Positions 33,933-45,421 are shown, counted from the first letter of the stretch. The stretch: 64,000 nt of DNA from CAWBYL01 sp963793025 (GCA_963793025.1 CAWBYL010000005.1:372001-436000), one strand, 5' to 3'. The notes: generated by a model from the sequence alone, not told the origin. A program made the numbers and translations.

Positions 33933-35273
33933 GTGCCCGACCTCACCACCACCGGCGATCTCCTCGCCGCCTGCCTGCGGGCCACGGGAGCCACCCGGGC
34001 GTTCCGCGCCCCGGGCCACTCCCTGCCCGCGCCCGACGGCATCGCCCTGGTCGACGTCCCCTCGGCCGAGATCGCCGTGCTGCTGGCCGACGCTGACGGC
34101 CGCCTGGCCACCGCCCCCGCCCTCCATCCCGGACTGGCTCTGCTCCCGGGCCGGCGGGTGCGCATCGGCGACCAGCCCGGTGAGCAGGTGATCCCCCACG
34201 AGGTCGACGACGTCGAGTCCCTGCCCGCCGCGGTTGCCGGCTGGACGCTCGGCGAGGTCCACGCCGCGGTGGAACTCGACATCCTGGTCGACCTCGAGGA
34301 GCCCGCCCCGGTCGACGTCCAGGCTCTCACGCTGGCCACCACCACCGACCAGCTCACGCGCCTCTCGCCCAGCCTGGCCGAGCTGCGGCTGGTGCTGCTC
34401 ATCGGACCCGGCGTGGTGCGGGCCGGCGAGGTCGCCGGCGTGGCCGAGGCGGCCCGGCACACCGGAGCGCCGGTGGTGGCCACCTTCGGCGCCGCCGGTG
34501 TGCTCCCGCTCGACGACCCGGCGTGGCGCGGCGTGGTCGGTCTCCAGGCCGACGACGCCGGCCTGGCCGGGCTGGCCGGCGTCGAGCTCGTCGTGGCCGC
34601 CGGAGTCGACCCGGTCGAGGCGCTCTCGGTGATCCCCGACGGGGCCCAGGTCCTCGACGTGGAACCGTGGCACCTCGGTCTGATGGCTCACCACTGGCCC
34701 GATTCCGACGGATCCGGGCGCCTGACCGGCGGCGCCCTGGTCGAGGAACTGGCCGCACTCGCGTCGAGCGCCCTCGCCGCCACCTCGGTCCCCTTGCACC
34801 CGGTGCGGGCGGTCGCCGACCTGGCCGAGGTGCTCGAAGGCGGCGCGCTGGTCGCCGCCGATCCGGGTCCGGCAGGGTTGTGGCTGGCGCGTGGCCTGGT
34901 CGAGCGCCCGGCCGGCTCCACGGTGGTTCCGGCCCGGCCGGTGCACGGCTTCGGGGTGGCCGCAGCGATGGTCGCCGCCCTCGACGGCCGGCCCGCAGTC
35001 GCGGTCGTCACCGCCCCCACAGATCCGGCCACCGAGGCGTTGCTCGACCTGGCCGCTGCTCTCGACCTCACCGTGGTGTGCGAGGTGTGGGGTGCCGACG
35101 CCGCCTGGGACGGGGCCAGCGAGCACCGTGAGCGTCTCGTGGGGGCCCTCCACGAAGGTGGGGTGCAGCGCCTCGGCGTGCCCGTCGACCTGGCCGCCAC
35201 CCGGGACCTGGTCGAGCTGGCCGGACCGGTGCAGGCCTGGACGACCGCCTCGGCCGAAGACTCCTTCTCCTGA
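33933..35273 (+). CDS. Degenerate thiamine-diphosphate enzyme homologue
   Basis: 446 aa with the three-domain order of acetolactate-synthase-like enzymes but shortened and altered. The N-domain keeps a remnant of the Glu motif (SAEIAVLLADADGRLA) yet lacks the long TSGPG-N block. The middle domain (LVLLIGPGVVRAGEVAGVAEAA; GVVGLQADDAGLAG) is intact. The C-domain keeps HGFGVAAAMVAALDGRPAV but the ThDP-binding GDGS-N is replaced by VTAPTDP. It probably does not bind ThDP in the usual way and may be a structural or regulatory protein. Coupled to the GNAT gene. Confidence 0.65.
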   Translation: MPDLTTTGDLLAACLRATGATRAFRAPGHSLPAPDGIALVDVPSAEIAVLLADADGRLATAPALHPGLALLPGRRVRIGDQPGEQVIPHEVDDVESLPAAVAGWTLGEVHAAVELDILVDLEEPAPVDVQALTLATTTDQLTRLSPSLAELRLVLLIGPGVVRAGEVAGVAEAARHTGAPVVATFGAAGVLPLDDPAWRGVVGLQADDAGLAGLAGVELVVAAGVDPVEALSVIPDGAQVLDVEPWHLGLMAHHWPDSDGSGRLTGGALVEELAALASSALAATSVPLHPVRAVADLAEVLEGGALVAADPGPAGLWLARGLVERPAGSTVVPARPVHGFGVAAAMVAALDGRPAVAVVTAPTDPATEALLDLAAALDLTVVCEVWGADAAWDGASEHRERLVGALHEGGVQRLGVPVDLAATRDLVELAGPVQAWTTASAEDSFS

Positions 35274-35313
35274 CCCACCCGCCCTCGGGCAGGAGCAGAT
35301 CGGCCCGGACGCG

Positions 35314-35362
35314 GACCGGCCCGCACCCCACCCGCTCGTGGCGGATCGGATGCGGGCCGGTC
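35314..35362. terminator. Bidirectional terminator between convergent genes
   Basis: GACCGGCCCGCA (35314-35325) and TGCGGGCCGGTC (35351-35362) are perfectly complementary around a 25-base loop in the gap between the TPP-like gene and the aldehyde dehydrogenase end. Confidence 0.55.
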
Positions 35363-35399
35363 GTCGGGTTCCGGCGGCGCCGGCGCCCCTCGGGACGGA

Positions 35400-36864
35400 T
35401 CAGTCGGTGAGGGCGATCTCGTGTCCGCCCGGCAGCGAGATGGTCTTGTCCTCGCAGAAGGCGTGGAGGCCTTCGGGGCCGAGCTCCCGGCCGATGCCGG
35501 AGGACTTGAATCCGCCGAAGGGGCCGTTGAAGTCCATTCCCTGGGTGGTGTTCACCGCGAACGTGCCGGTGCGCACCCGCCGGGCGATGCCGATGCCGAA
35601 GTCGACGTCGGCGGTGTACACCGCTCCGGCCAGGCCGTAGTCGCTGTCGTTGGCGATGCGGACGGCGTCCTCGATGTCGTCGTAGGGGATGAGTGACAGC
35701 ACCGGCCCGAAGATCTCCTCCTGGGCGATGGTCATCGAGTTGTCGACGTCGGCGAACAGGGTCGGGGCCACGAACCAGCCGGTACCGAACCCTTCGGGCC
35801 GATCGCCACCGACGACCACGGTGGCGCCCTCTTCCTTGCCCTTGGCGATGTACCCCTCGACGCGCACCCGCTGGCGCTCGGCGATCAGCGGGCCCACCAG
35901 GTTCTCGGGAGTGGCGGGGTCGCCGACGACCTGGGCCGACACGGCGGCGCCCGAGCGCGTCGCGGATCTCGTCGTAACGGCTGCGGGGGGCGAGGACGCG
36001 GGTGAGGGCCACGCACGCCTGGCCGTTGTTCATGAGGCCGCCACCGATGAGGTGGGGAATGGTCTCCTCGAGGTTGGCGTCGTCGCAGATGATGGCGGCC
36101 GACTTGCCGCCGAGCTCGAGGGTGACCCGCTTGAGCTGCTCGCCGCAGATGGCCCCGATCTTGCGGCCCGCGGCGGTGGATCCGGTGAAGCTGACCTTGT
36201 CGATGTCGGAGTGGCGCACGAGGTGCTCGCCCACCTCGCGGTCGGCGGCGACGATGTTCACCACGCCGGCCGGGCAGCCGGCGTCGACGAGGATCTCGGC
36301 GAAGACGTTGGCGTCGAGGGGCGTCTCGGGAGCCGGCTTCAACACGATGGTGGAGCCCGACGCGATGCACGGGGCGACCTTCAGGGCGGTGATGAACAGC
36401 GGCACGTTCCACGGGATGATGCCGGCGCACACGCCGACCGGCTCGCGGCGAACGATGATCGGCCCGCCGAGCGCGCCCTGACGGACCTCTTCGAACCTGA
36501 ACTCCCGGGTGTGGGCGACGAAGGCGTCGAACACCATGGCGGCGGCGAGCGTCTGGCCGAACATGGAGAAGTAGTAGGGGGCGCCCACCTCGCTCACGAT
36601 GAGGTTGGTGAAGTCGTCCTGGCGGGACTTGATGCCGTCGGCGATGCGCTGGAGCAGTTCGGCACGAGCCTCGGGCGTCCAGGTGGACCACTCGCCCTCG
36701 AAGGCGGCCTTGGCGGCGGCGACGGCCCGGTCCATGTCGGCGATCGTGGCCACGGGCACCGAGCCGATGACCTCCTCGCTGGTCGGGCTGACGACCTTTA
36801 GCGTCTCGTTGCCGGCCGGCTCGACCCACTCGCCGCCGATGAAGAACTTGTCGTAGGTGTTCAT
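35400..36864 (-). pseudogene. Aldehyde dehydrogenase with one-base frameshift
   Basis: NAD(P)-dependent aldehyde oxidation. Frame 1 runs from ATG 36864 (AAGGGGG upstream) for 305 codons and contains the catalytic Glu250 (LELGGK) and Cys284 (NNGQACVA). Frame 2 carries the rest (VGPLIAERQRVRVEGYI to the end), including EEIFGPVLS and PFGGFKSSGIGRELG. Removing one base from the CCC run at 35950-35952 (plus strand) joins them into a full 487-aa enzyme. Either a recent pseudogene or a sequencing/assembly slip; the rest is undamaged, so the second is quite possible. Confidence 0.85.
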
Positions 36865-37006
36865 GGGATCCCCCTTGGAAATCGGGCCAGACGGCCCGGT
36901 GCACGTTGCGTCCGCGCCCGGCGCGGAGCCGTCCGGGTCGACGGTCGCAATGTATCGGTCCCGAACCGGGCCCGGCAGATCGGGCCGGCCGGCGTCGCCG
37001 GCGGAT

Positions 37007-38434
37007 CTAAGGGGTGGCGAGGGTGGCGCCCACCGCGGCGGCCACCTCGGCCAGCGCCGAGGGCAACAGCGCGGTGATCTCACTTGGGTCCGGCACCAGC
37101 GCCGCGGCGGTCAGCAGACCGAGGTCGACGTGCCCGTCGTAGCTCATCACCGTGAGGTTGAGCCCGACGCCCTCGACGACCGGCCCCATCGGGTAGAGGG
37201 CCTCGGCGCGCGCCCCGCCGAGGTAGATGGGGATCGGCGGCCCGACCACGTTGGAGACGATGGCGTTGACCGCCGGTCGATGGCGGTCGGCCAGTGCCGC
37301 TCTGGAGTACAGCTGCACGAAGAAGGGCATGGCCAGGGGATCGGCGAGCTCGGCCAGGCGCAGCGCGGTGTCACCGCCGACGATGGCGTGCTCGGCCTTG
37401 GCCGCCGCGCTGTCGCGGGCCGTGGCTCGCAGAGCCGCGGCGGGCTCGTCGATCTCGCAGTGGAGGGGCACGAACATCGTCGAGATCATGTTGCCGGTGC
37501 CGTTACCGGTGCCGTTGCCGTCGGCGGGAGGGTCCGGGCGGACCGACACCGGCACCGCGGCCACCAGCGGGCTCTCGGGCAGCGCGTCGGCCGCTTGCAG
37601 GTGGGCCCGTAGGGCACGGGCGCAGATGGTGAGCAGGACGTCGTTCACGGTGGCCCCGGCGGCCCGCCCGACGGTCTTGACGTCGTCGAGGCGGAGACGG
37701 CCGAAGGCGATGGACCGCGCCGCGGTGATGGAGCCGTTGTACGGCGTCGGGGGGCAGACGAGGGGGGTGGCCCCGGCACTGTCGCCTCCGTTGCGTCGCG
37801 AGGCGATGGAGCGAGTACCTCGTGCCAGGCGAGCCACCGCTCCCACGGAGCCGGGAAGGCTGCGGGCGCGGTCGCGAACGGCGCTGGTGACCATCGTCAG
37901 GTCATCGGGGCGCAGGGCGGGCTCGACGTCGGCGGGCACGACCGGCTCGGGATCGGGGCTGATGCCGAAGAACGCGGGCATGAGGTCGGCCGCGGCCCGA
38001 CCGTCGAGGGCGCAGTGGTGCACCTTCCCGGCCAGGGCGATGCGTCCCTCGGCCAGCCCCTCGACGATCCAGAACTCCCAGAGCGGTCGGTCCCGGGCCA
38101 GGCGGCGCCCGGCCATCTCGGCCACGAATGCCGCGAGCTGGCGTTCCTCGCCGGGAGGATCGAGCACCACTCGGTGGACGTGGTGCTCCACGCGGTAGTC
38201 GACGTCATCGACCCACACCGGGTGGGCCAGCCGCAGCGGAACCTCGACGACCCGTCGGTGCAGCTCGGCCACCATCGGGATGCGCTCGCCGATGAAGGTG
38301 CGCATCTTCTCGAACGTGTAGCCGCCAGGGACGGTCGAGGGGTCGAGCACCGCGGTGAGGGCGACGTGCATGGGCATGGCGTCGGTCTCCACGTAGAGGA
38401 ACATGGCGTCCAGTCCGGAGAGTCGATTGCCCAC
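37007..38434 (-). CDS. Wax ester synthase / diacylglycerol acyltransferase (WS/DGAT)
   Basis: 475 aa membrane-associated acyltransferase making wax esters or triacylglycerol from acyl-CoA. The catalytic HHxxxDG is HHCALDG at residues 139-145. N-terminal SGLDAMFLYVETDAMPMH and C-terminal NVVGPPIPIYLGGARAEALYP are family signatures. GTG 38434 is the first start in frame with the conserved beginning. Its presence points to neutral-lipid storage, as in other actinobacteria. Divergent from an esterase gene. Confidence 0.94.
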   Translation of the reverse strand: MGNRLSGLDAMFLYVETDAMPMHVALTAVLDPSTVPGGYTFEKMRTFIGERIPMVAELHRRVVEVPLRLAHPVWVDDVDYRVEHHVHRVVLDPPGEERQLAAFVAEMAGRRLARDRPLWEFWIVEGLAEGRIALAGKVHHCALDGRAAADLMPAFFGISPDPEPVVPADVEPALRPDDLTMVTSAVRDRARSLPGSVGAVARLARGTRSIASRRNGGDSAGATPLVCPPTPYNGSITAARSIAFGRLRLDDVKTVGRAAGATVNDVLLTICARALRAHLQAADALPESPLVAAVPVSVRPDPPADGNGTGNGTGNMISTMFVPLHCEIDEPAAALRATARDSAAAKAEHAIVGGDTALRLAELADPLAMPFFVQLYSRAALADRHRPAVNAIVSNVVGPPIPIYLGGARAEALYPMGPVVEGVGLNLTVMSYDGHVDLGLLTAAALVPDPSEITALLPSALAEVAAAVGATLATP

Positions 38435-38529
38435 AGCCCCATCGTGGACCCCCAGCTGACGCTCCGCCACCCGTCCGCCTCTCGACGCCGGGCGACGACC
38501 CGAGCGGCGCGGCGGGGCACACTGGAGAG

Positions 38530-39726
38530 ATGTCGTGGGTGCTCCTCGTGATCGGCGTGGTCGGCGTGGTCGCGGTGGTGAACGCCTTCCTGCCGGCGCG
38601 CCGCAACGTCGTTCTCTTCCTGCCCAGCTTCGTGGCCTCGTGGCTGACCATCGAGCTGGCCTGGTTCCATCTGCTCTTCGGCGTGGTGGCGGCCGGGTTC
38701 CTGGTGTGGGCCGGAGCGCTCGACCGACCGGCGGGCGTCGTGGGGCTGGTGCTGTGCGCCGTGACCTGGCTGGCGCTGGCCGTGATGATCCTGTGGTCGC
38801 GCTCCACCGCCGGAGCGGCGGCCGAGGCCCTGGCCGATCTGGGCGCGCCCGACGACGCTTCGGACCGGCACCGGGTGACGAGGACCCGCAACATCCCCTA
38901 CGCCCGTGTGGCCGGCCGGGTGCTGAAGCTCGATGTCTTCGCCCCGTCCGATCCCCCCGAGCCCGGAACCCTGCGCCCCGCGGTGCTGCAGATCCACGGT
39001 GGCGCGTGGATGATCGGCGACAAGCGGGAGCAGGGCATCCCACTGCTCAAGGCACTGGCGCGGGACGGTTGGGTGGGCTTCAACGCCAACTACCGACTCA
39101 GCCCGGTGGCGACGTGGCCCGACCACCTGGTCGACCTCAAGCGGGCGCTGACGTGGATCCGCCAGCACGCCGGAGAGTGGGGGGTCGATCCGTCGTTCGT
39201 GGTCGTCACCGGAGGCTCGGCGGGCGGCCACCTGGCCGCCATGTTGGCCCTCACCCAGGACGACCCGGCCTACCAGCCCGGTTTCGAGGACGCCGACACG
39301 TCGGTGCAGGCCTGCATCCCGTTCTACGCGGTGTACGACTTCACCAACCGGTCCGGTGAGATGCCGGCGCAGTTCCTCGACTGGTTCCTCCAGCCGCTCA
39401 TCATGAAGGCCTTCATCGACGACGAGCCCGAGAGGTTCCTCGAGGCCTCACCCCTGGAGCACGTGCGGGCCGACGCCCCGCCGTTCCTCGTCATCCACGG
39501 CGATCACGACACCCTCGCGCCGGTGGCCGACGCCCGGTCCTTCGTGGCCGCCCTGCGGGCCTGCTCCGAGGCCCCGGTGCACTACGTCGAGCTCCATGGC
39601 GCCCAGCACGCGTTCGACATCTTCACCTCCATCCGGACCCGCCGGATCGTGCGCGCCGTCGAGCGGTTCTGCGGGGCGCAGTGGGTGGCCCACCACCGCC
39701 AGGGTGCCGAGAGCCCGCCCTCCTGA
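38530..39726 (+). CDS. Membrane-anchored alpha/beta hydrolase (acetyl-esterase type)
   Basis: 398 aa. The first about 95 residues contain two or three hydrophobic helices, so the catalytic domain is attached to the membrane. Hormone-sensitive-lipase-like hydrolase: oxyanion HGG at 156-158, nucleophile Ser230 in GGSAGG, Asp327 in HGDHDTLAP and His360 in GAQHAFDIF. Short acyl esters are the usual substrates. Divergent from the WS/DGAT gene, so a shared lipid role is plausible but unproven. Confidence 0.9.
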   Translation: MSWVLLVIGVVGVVAVVNAFLPARRNVVLFLPSFVASWLTIELAWFHLLFGVVAAGFLVWAGALDRPAGVVGLVLCAVTWLALAVMILWSRSTAGAAAEALADLGAPDDASDRHRVTRTRNIPYARVAGRVLKLDVFAPSDPPEPGTLRPAVLQIHGGAWMIGDKREQGIPLLKALARDGWVGFNANYRLSPVATWPDHLVDLKRALTWIRQHAGEWGVDPSFVVVTGGSAGGHLAAMLALTQDDPAYQPGFEDADTSVQACIPFYAVYDFTNRSGEMPAQFLDWFLQPLIMKAFIDDEPERFLEASPLEHVRADAPPFLVIHGDHDTLAPVADARSFVAALRACSEAPVHYVELHGAQHAFDIFTSIRTRRIVRAVERFCGAQWVAHHRQGAESPPS

Positions 39727-39968
39727 TCGTCGTCGGTCGCCTCCGGGCCCTCCCGGCGCCGGGGCCCGGTGACCACGCACCGCCGGAGCGCCACCCACCC
39801 CCATCACCGTCCGCGGTCGTCGTGGGCGCAAGACTGTCGGTCGGCTTCTCGGCGGCGTTCGTCGTCGACGACGGGATCCCGGCGGGCCCGACCCGCACAT
39901 CGCGCCCCTTCGGGCGCCCGAGGAACCACGAGAGGAGAGGTGTCGACGATGAGCGACGGGCACGAGCG
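39727..39968. other. Intergenic region before the EAL gene
   Basis: No gene seen in 242 bases. Contains a small hairpin GCGCCC-CTTC-GGGCGC at 39902-39917 and GAGGAGAGG at 39930-39938. A seven-codon frame from ATG 39950 ends inside the next start (ATGA), a possible leader peptide but too short to support. Confidence 0.35.
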
Positions 39969-41681
39969 ATGAGCGAGACGACGTTCGGCCCGCTGGTCGA
40001 CCTCACCGATCCCCCTGGCGTCGACCCGCGCCGGGTCCTCGACGCGCCTTTCCGGTGGATGGCCGATCACCTCCCGATCGGGGTCTTCGTCATCGACTCC
40101 TCCCGGCAGGTGGTGTACGCCAACCGCACCCTCGTGACCCTCACCGGCGGCGACCCGGAACACCCCGACCCCCCGCTGGGGCTGGACGCTGTGCACCCCG
40201 ACGACCGAGACGCCGTCGTCGCCGCGGCCCGCCGGGCGCGGCAGCGGGGCGGGAGCCAGTTGATCGACTGCCGGCTGCTCTCCAGCACCGGGGCCACCCA
40301 CCTCGTCCGGTGCCGGCTCGCCCCGCTTCCCGGCGACGACGGTGCGCCGGTCGGGATCGTCGGCACCGTCGCCGACCACAGCGCCATCGAGCGGGAGCTG
40401 GCTCACCGGGTCACCCACGACGAGCTCACCGACCTCCCGAACCGGGCCCTGCTGGCGGCCCAGCTCGAAGCTGCCCTCGGCCGGGCCGCGTTCCACGGCG
40501 TCGACGTCGGGGTTCTCTTCGTCGGCCTGCAGCGCCTGGCCGTCGTCACCGACGCGCTGGGCCACGCCGCCGGCGATCGCCTCCTCCGCCAGGCCGCCCG
40601 CCGGCTCGTGGACCTCGTCGGTCCCGGGGCCCTCGTGAGCCGCTTCGCCGAGGATCGCTTCGTGATCGTGCTCGACGAGCTCGTCCACCCAACCACCGCC
40701 GCCGACCTCGGCACCGCGGTGGTGGCCGCGATGGCCGAGCCGTTCCTGCTCGGGCCCGACGAGGCGTTCGTGGCGGCCGCCGTGGGGATCGCCGTCGCCG
40801 CCGGGGGGGCGAGCACCGTCGACCAGCTCGTCAGCGACGCCGACGTGGCCATGGCCCGGGCGGTCGCCGCCGGCCAGGGCCTCGAGGTCTTCGACGCCGA
40901 GATGAGAGCGGAGGTCGAGGCCCGCCGCACTCTCGAGCTCAGCCTCCGGCGGGGCATGGAGCGGGGCCAGTTCGGGCTGGCGTACCAGCCGATCGTGGAC
41001 CTGGCCGACGGCCGCGTGGTGGGGGTCGAGGCCCTGGCCCGCTGGACAGGCGGTGACGCCCCCGCCATGGGCCCCGACCAGTTCATCCCGGTGGCCGAGG
41101 ATGCCGGGCTCATCGTGTCGCTGGGTCGTGATCTGCTCACCCAGGCGTGCTGGCACCTGGCCCGGTGGCAACGGGATCGCCCGGACGTGTTCGTGTCGGT
41201 GAACCTCTCGGCCCGGCAGCTGGCCGAGCCCGACCTGGTGACCGACGTGATCGCGGCCCTGCGCGCCGCCGGGGCGCAGGCGGAGGGACTGCACCTGGAG
41301 ATCACCGAGACCGTGCTGCTCGACGACGTCGACGCCGCGGTGGCGACGCTGCAGTCGCTCAAGGAGATCGGCCTGCGGCTCTGCCTCGACGACTTCGGCA
41401 CCGGCTACTCCTCGCTCACCTACCTGTGCCGGCTCCCGGTCGACGTGGTCAAGATCGATCGGTCCTTCGTGGCCGGACTGGGCACCTCGGCTCGCGACTC
41501 CTCGGTCGTGGCCGCCATCGTCGGGATGGCCGGCACCCTCGGTCACGACCTCGTCGCCGAGGGGGTCGAGACCGTCGAACAGGCCGAGCACCTCCGAGCG
41601 CTCGGCTGCGGCATGGCCCAGGGCTTCTTGTACTCGCGCCCCGTCGGTGCCGAGGCCATAGACGTGCTGCTCGGCCCCTGA
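39969..41681 (+). CDS. PAS - degenerate GGDEF - EAL cyclic-di-GMP phosphodiesterase
   Basis: 570 aa cytoplasmic signalling protein. PAS sensor at about 30-150 (LPIGVFVIDSSRQVVYANRTL). The GGDEF domain at about 160-310 has the signature replaced by FAEDRF (226-231), so it should not make c-di-GMP. The EAL domain at about 320-570 is intact: EAL at 354-356, NLSARQL, EITETVLLDD, LDDFGTGYSSL, VKIDRSFV, AEGVET. So it should hydrolyse c-di-GMP in response to whatever the PAS domain senses. ATG 39969 has no strong ribosome site. Confidence 0.93.
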   Translation: MSETTFGPLVDLTDPPGVDPRRVLDAPFRWMADHLPIGVFVIDSSRQVVYANRTLVTLTGGDPEHPDPPLGLDAVHPDDRDAVVAAARRARQRGGSQLIDCRLLSSTGATHLVRCRLAPLPGDDGAPVGIVGTVADHSAIERELAHRVTHDELTDLPNRALLAAQLEAALGRAAFHGVDVGVLFVGLQRLAVVTDALGHAAGDRLLRQAARRLVDLVGPGALVSRFAEDRFVIVLDELVHPTTAADLGTAVVAAMAEPFLLGPDEAFVAAAVGIAVAAGGASTVDQLVSDADVAMARAVAAGQGLEVFDAEMRAEVEARRTLELSLRRGMERGQFGLAYQPIVDLADGRVVGVEALARWTGGDAPAMGPDQFIPVAEDAGLIVSLGRDLLTQACWHLARWQRDRPDVFVSVNLSARQLAEPDLVTDVIAALRAAGAQAEGLHLEITETVLLDDVDAAVATLQSLKEIGLRLCLDDFGTGYSSLTYLCRLPVDVVKIDRSFVAGLGTSARDSSVVAAIVGMAGTLGHDLVAEGVETVEQAEHLRALGCGMAQGFLYSRPVGAEAIDVLLGP

Positions 41682-41773
41682 TCCCTCGGCGCGCCCGACC
41701 CGTTGACGGGCTCGTGCGTGCCACCATGAGATCGGCGCCGAACGGGTGCCGGCGAAACGAAAGGCTCACCGCG

Positions 41774-42808
41774 ATGCAACTGGGCATGGTCGGACTCGGG
41801 CGCATGGGCGCCAACCTGGTGAGAAGGCTGGTGCGTGACGGTCACACGTGCGTCGTCTACGACGTCAACGCGGACTCGGTCACATCGTTGGCCGGCGAGA
41901 GCGACGCCATCACCGGTGCGACCGATCTGGACGACTTCGTCGCCAAGCTCGACGTCCCCCGCGCCGCCTGGGTGATGGTGCCCGCGGCCTACGCCGGGGA
42001 CACCGTCCACGACCTGGCCGGCCGCATGGACTCCGGTGACATCGTCATCGACGGCGGGAACACCTACTACCGCGACGACATCGACCGGGCCGAGTCCCTG
42101 GCCCCGGCCGGGGTCCACTACGTCGATGTGGGCACGAGCGGGGGAGTGTTCGGCCTCGAGCGGGGCTTCTGCCTGATGATCGGCGGTGAGACCGAGGTGG
42201 TGGCCCGGCTCCGGCCGATCTTCGAGACCATCGCCCCCGGTGTGGGCGACATCGAGCGCACGCCGGGCCGCACCGGCGATCCCACCCCGGAAGAGGAGGG
42301 GTGGCTGCACTGCGGTCCCGTCGGCGCCGGACACTTCGTCAAGATGGTCCACAACGGCATCGAGTACGGAGTCATGGCGGCCTACGCCGAGGGCCTCAAC
42401 ATCCTCGAGCACGCCGACGTCGGGCTCCACACCCAGGAGATCGACGCCGAGACCACGCCGCTGCGGGACCCGAAGTACTACCAGTACGAGCTCGATCTCA
42501 CCGCGGTGGCCGAGGTCTGGCGGCGGGGCAGCGTCATCGCCTCCTGGCTGCTGGACCTGACCGCGGCCGCCCTGGTCGACGAGCCCGAGCTGGCCGGCTT
42601 CGCCGGGCGGGTGAGCGACTCGGGTGAGGGCCGCTGGACGAACCTGGCCGCCATCGACGAGGGCGTGCCCGCACCCGTGCTCACCAGTGCCCTCTACGAG
42701 CGCTTCAGCTCGCGCGGCGAGGCCGACTTCGCCGACAAGCTCATGTCCGCCATGCGCAAGCAGTTCGGCGGCCACGACGAGAAGCCGACGACCGGCACCG
42801 GCGGCTGA
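41774..42808 (+). CDS. gnd: 6-phosphogluconate dehydrogenase, short (NAD-type) form
   Basis: Oxidative decarboxylation of 6-phosphogluconate to ribulose-5-phosphate. 344 aa, the short YqeC/GndA-like form rather than the 470-aa enzyme. Nucleotide loop GLGRMGANLVRRL at the N-terminus, DGGNTYYRDDI, and the catalytic lysine in GAGHFVKMVHNGIEYG. Starts at an ATG that matches the conserved beginning. First gene of a sugar block with an epimerase and pgi. Confidence 0.95.
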   Translation: MQLGMVGLGRMGANLVRRLVRDGHTCVVYDVNADSVTSLAGESDAITGATDLDDFVAKLDVPRAAWVMVPAAYAGDTVHDLAGRMDSGDIVIDGGNTYYRDDIDRAESLAPAGVHYVDVGTSGGVFGLERGFCLMIGGETEVVARLRPIFETIAPGVGDIERTPGRTGDPTPEEEGWLHCGPVGAGHFVKMVHNGIEYGVMAAYAEGLNILEHADVGLHTQEIDAETTPLRDPKYYQYELDLTAVAEVWRRGSVIASWLLDLTAAALVDEPELAGFAGRVSDSGEGRWTNLAAIDEGVPAPVLTSALYERFSSRGEADFADKLMSAMRKQFGGHDEKPTTGTGG

Positions 42809-42818
42809 CCGCACTGCC

Positions 42819-43766
42819 GTGAGCCGAACCGACGTGGACGCCGACGCAACCCGGGCTCTGGTCCACGCCTTCGAAGGCGAGGCCGCCGTCACCCTGGTGG
42901 CCGGCCCCACCGCGCTCACCGTGCTCCCGGAGCTCGGCCTCCTCGGCGCCGGCCTGGTCCACGACGGCGGGGACATCCTCGACCTGCACGGCGGTCCGGC
43001 CGCGGTGCGTGCCGGGCACACCAGCGGGCTGCCGCTCCTGGCGCCGTGGGCCAACCGCCTGGGTGGGGACACCTACCGGATCGCCGGGCGGGAGGTCGAC
43101 CTGGGCGGCCTCGAGCTGCACCGGGACGGCAACGGCTTGCCGATGCACGGGAGCCTCATCGGTCGGGGCGGGTGGGCGGTCTCGTCGGTGCGGGCCGAGG
43201 GTGCCCGGGCCCGCCTCCGAGCTCGGTTCGACGCCGGCGCCGAGCCCGAGGTCATGGAGTCCTTCCCGTTCCCCCACCTGCTCGACGTGCTCTACGAGGT
43301 GAACCCCGGACGGGTCACGGTGACCACCACCCTCACCGCCACCGGCTCCACCGCGGTCCCCGTGAGCTTCGGCTGGCACCCCTACCTCCGGCTGGGCGAC
43401 ACCCCCCGGGAGAAGCTGCGCCTGTCGCTCCCGGCCCGGCATCGGCTCGTCCTCGACGAGCGACAGATCCCCACCGGCCAGGAGATCGCCGAGCCGGCGG
43501 AGGAGATCGACCTGGCGGGGCGGACGTTCGACGACGGCTACCGGTTGGGCGGCCGTCGCCGGTTGGAGCTGGATGACGGGTCCCGCCGGATCACCCTCTC
43601 GCTCGGGAGGGGCTACCCCTTCACCCAGGTGTACGCCCCCGACGGTCACGACTACGTCGCTCTCGAGCCGATGACCGCCCCCGCCGACGCCCTGCGCTCC
43701 GACCGGGCGCCCCTGGTCGCCCCGGGAGCCTCCTTCACCGCCCGCTTCGCCCTCATCATGGCCTGA
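42819..43766 (+). CDS. Aldose 1-epimerase (mutarotase) family protein
   Basis: 315 aa beta-sandwich. LLAPWANRLGGDTYRIAGREV carries the conserved Arg of the sugar pocket, then MHGSLIGRGGW (His) and SFGWHPYLRLGD (His general acid); FTQVYAPDGHDYVALEPMT has the catalytic Glu. Could act on glucose or on glucose-6-phosphate (YeaD-like). GTG start ten bases after gnd, consistent with an operon gnd-epimerase-pgi. Confidence 0.88.
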   Translation: MSRTDVDADATRALVHAFEGEAAVTLVAGPTALTVLPELGLLGAGLVHDGGDILDLHGGPAAVRAGHTSGLPLLAPWANRLGGDTYRIAGREVDLGGLELHRDGNGLPMHGSLIGRGGWAVSSVRAEGARARLRARFDAGAEPEVMESFPFPHLLDVLYEVNPGRVTVTTTLTATGSTAVPVSFGWHPYLRLGDTPREKLRLSLPARHRLVLDERQIPTGQEIAEPAEEIDLAGRTFDDGYRLGGRRRLELDDGSRRITLSLGRGYPFTQVYAPDGHDYVALEPMTAPADALRSDRAPLVAPGASFTARFALIMA

Positions 43767-43779
43767 CCCAGGAGCTCCC

Positions 43780-45417
<1,638 letters not shown>

Positions 45418-45421
45418 GTCG

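Noticed and set aside
39860..39873. Palindrome CGTCGTC-GACGACG upstream of EAL gene
   Set aside because: It is a simple CGT/GAC repeat of the kind common in this composition.
39804..41591. A 595-codon minus-strand frame across the EAL gene
   Set aside because: Shadow of the EAL gene; repetitive Gly/Val/Asp/His product and no motif.
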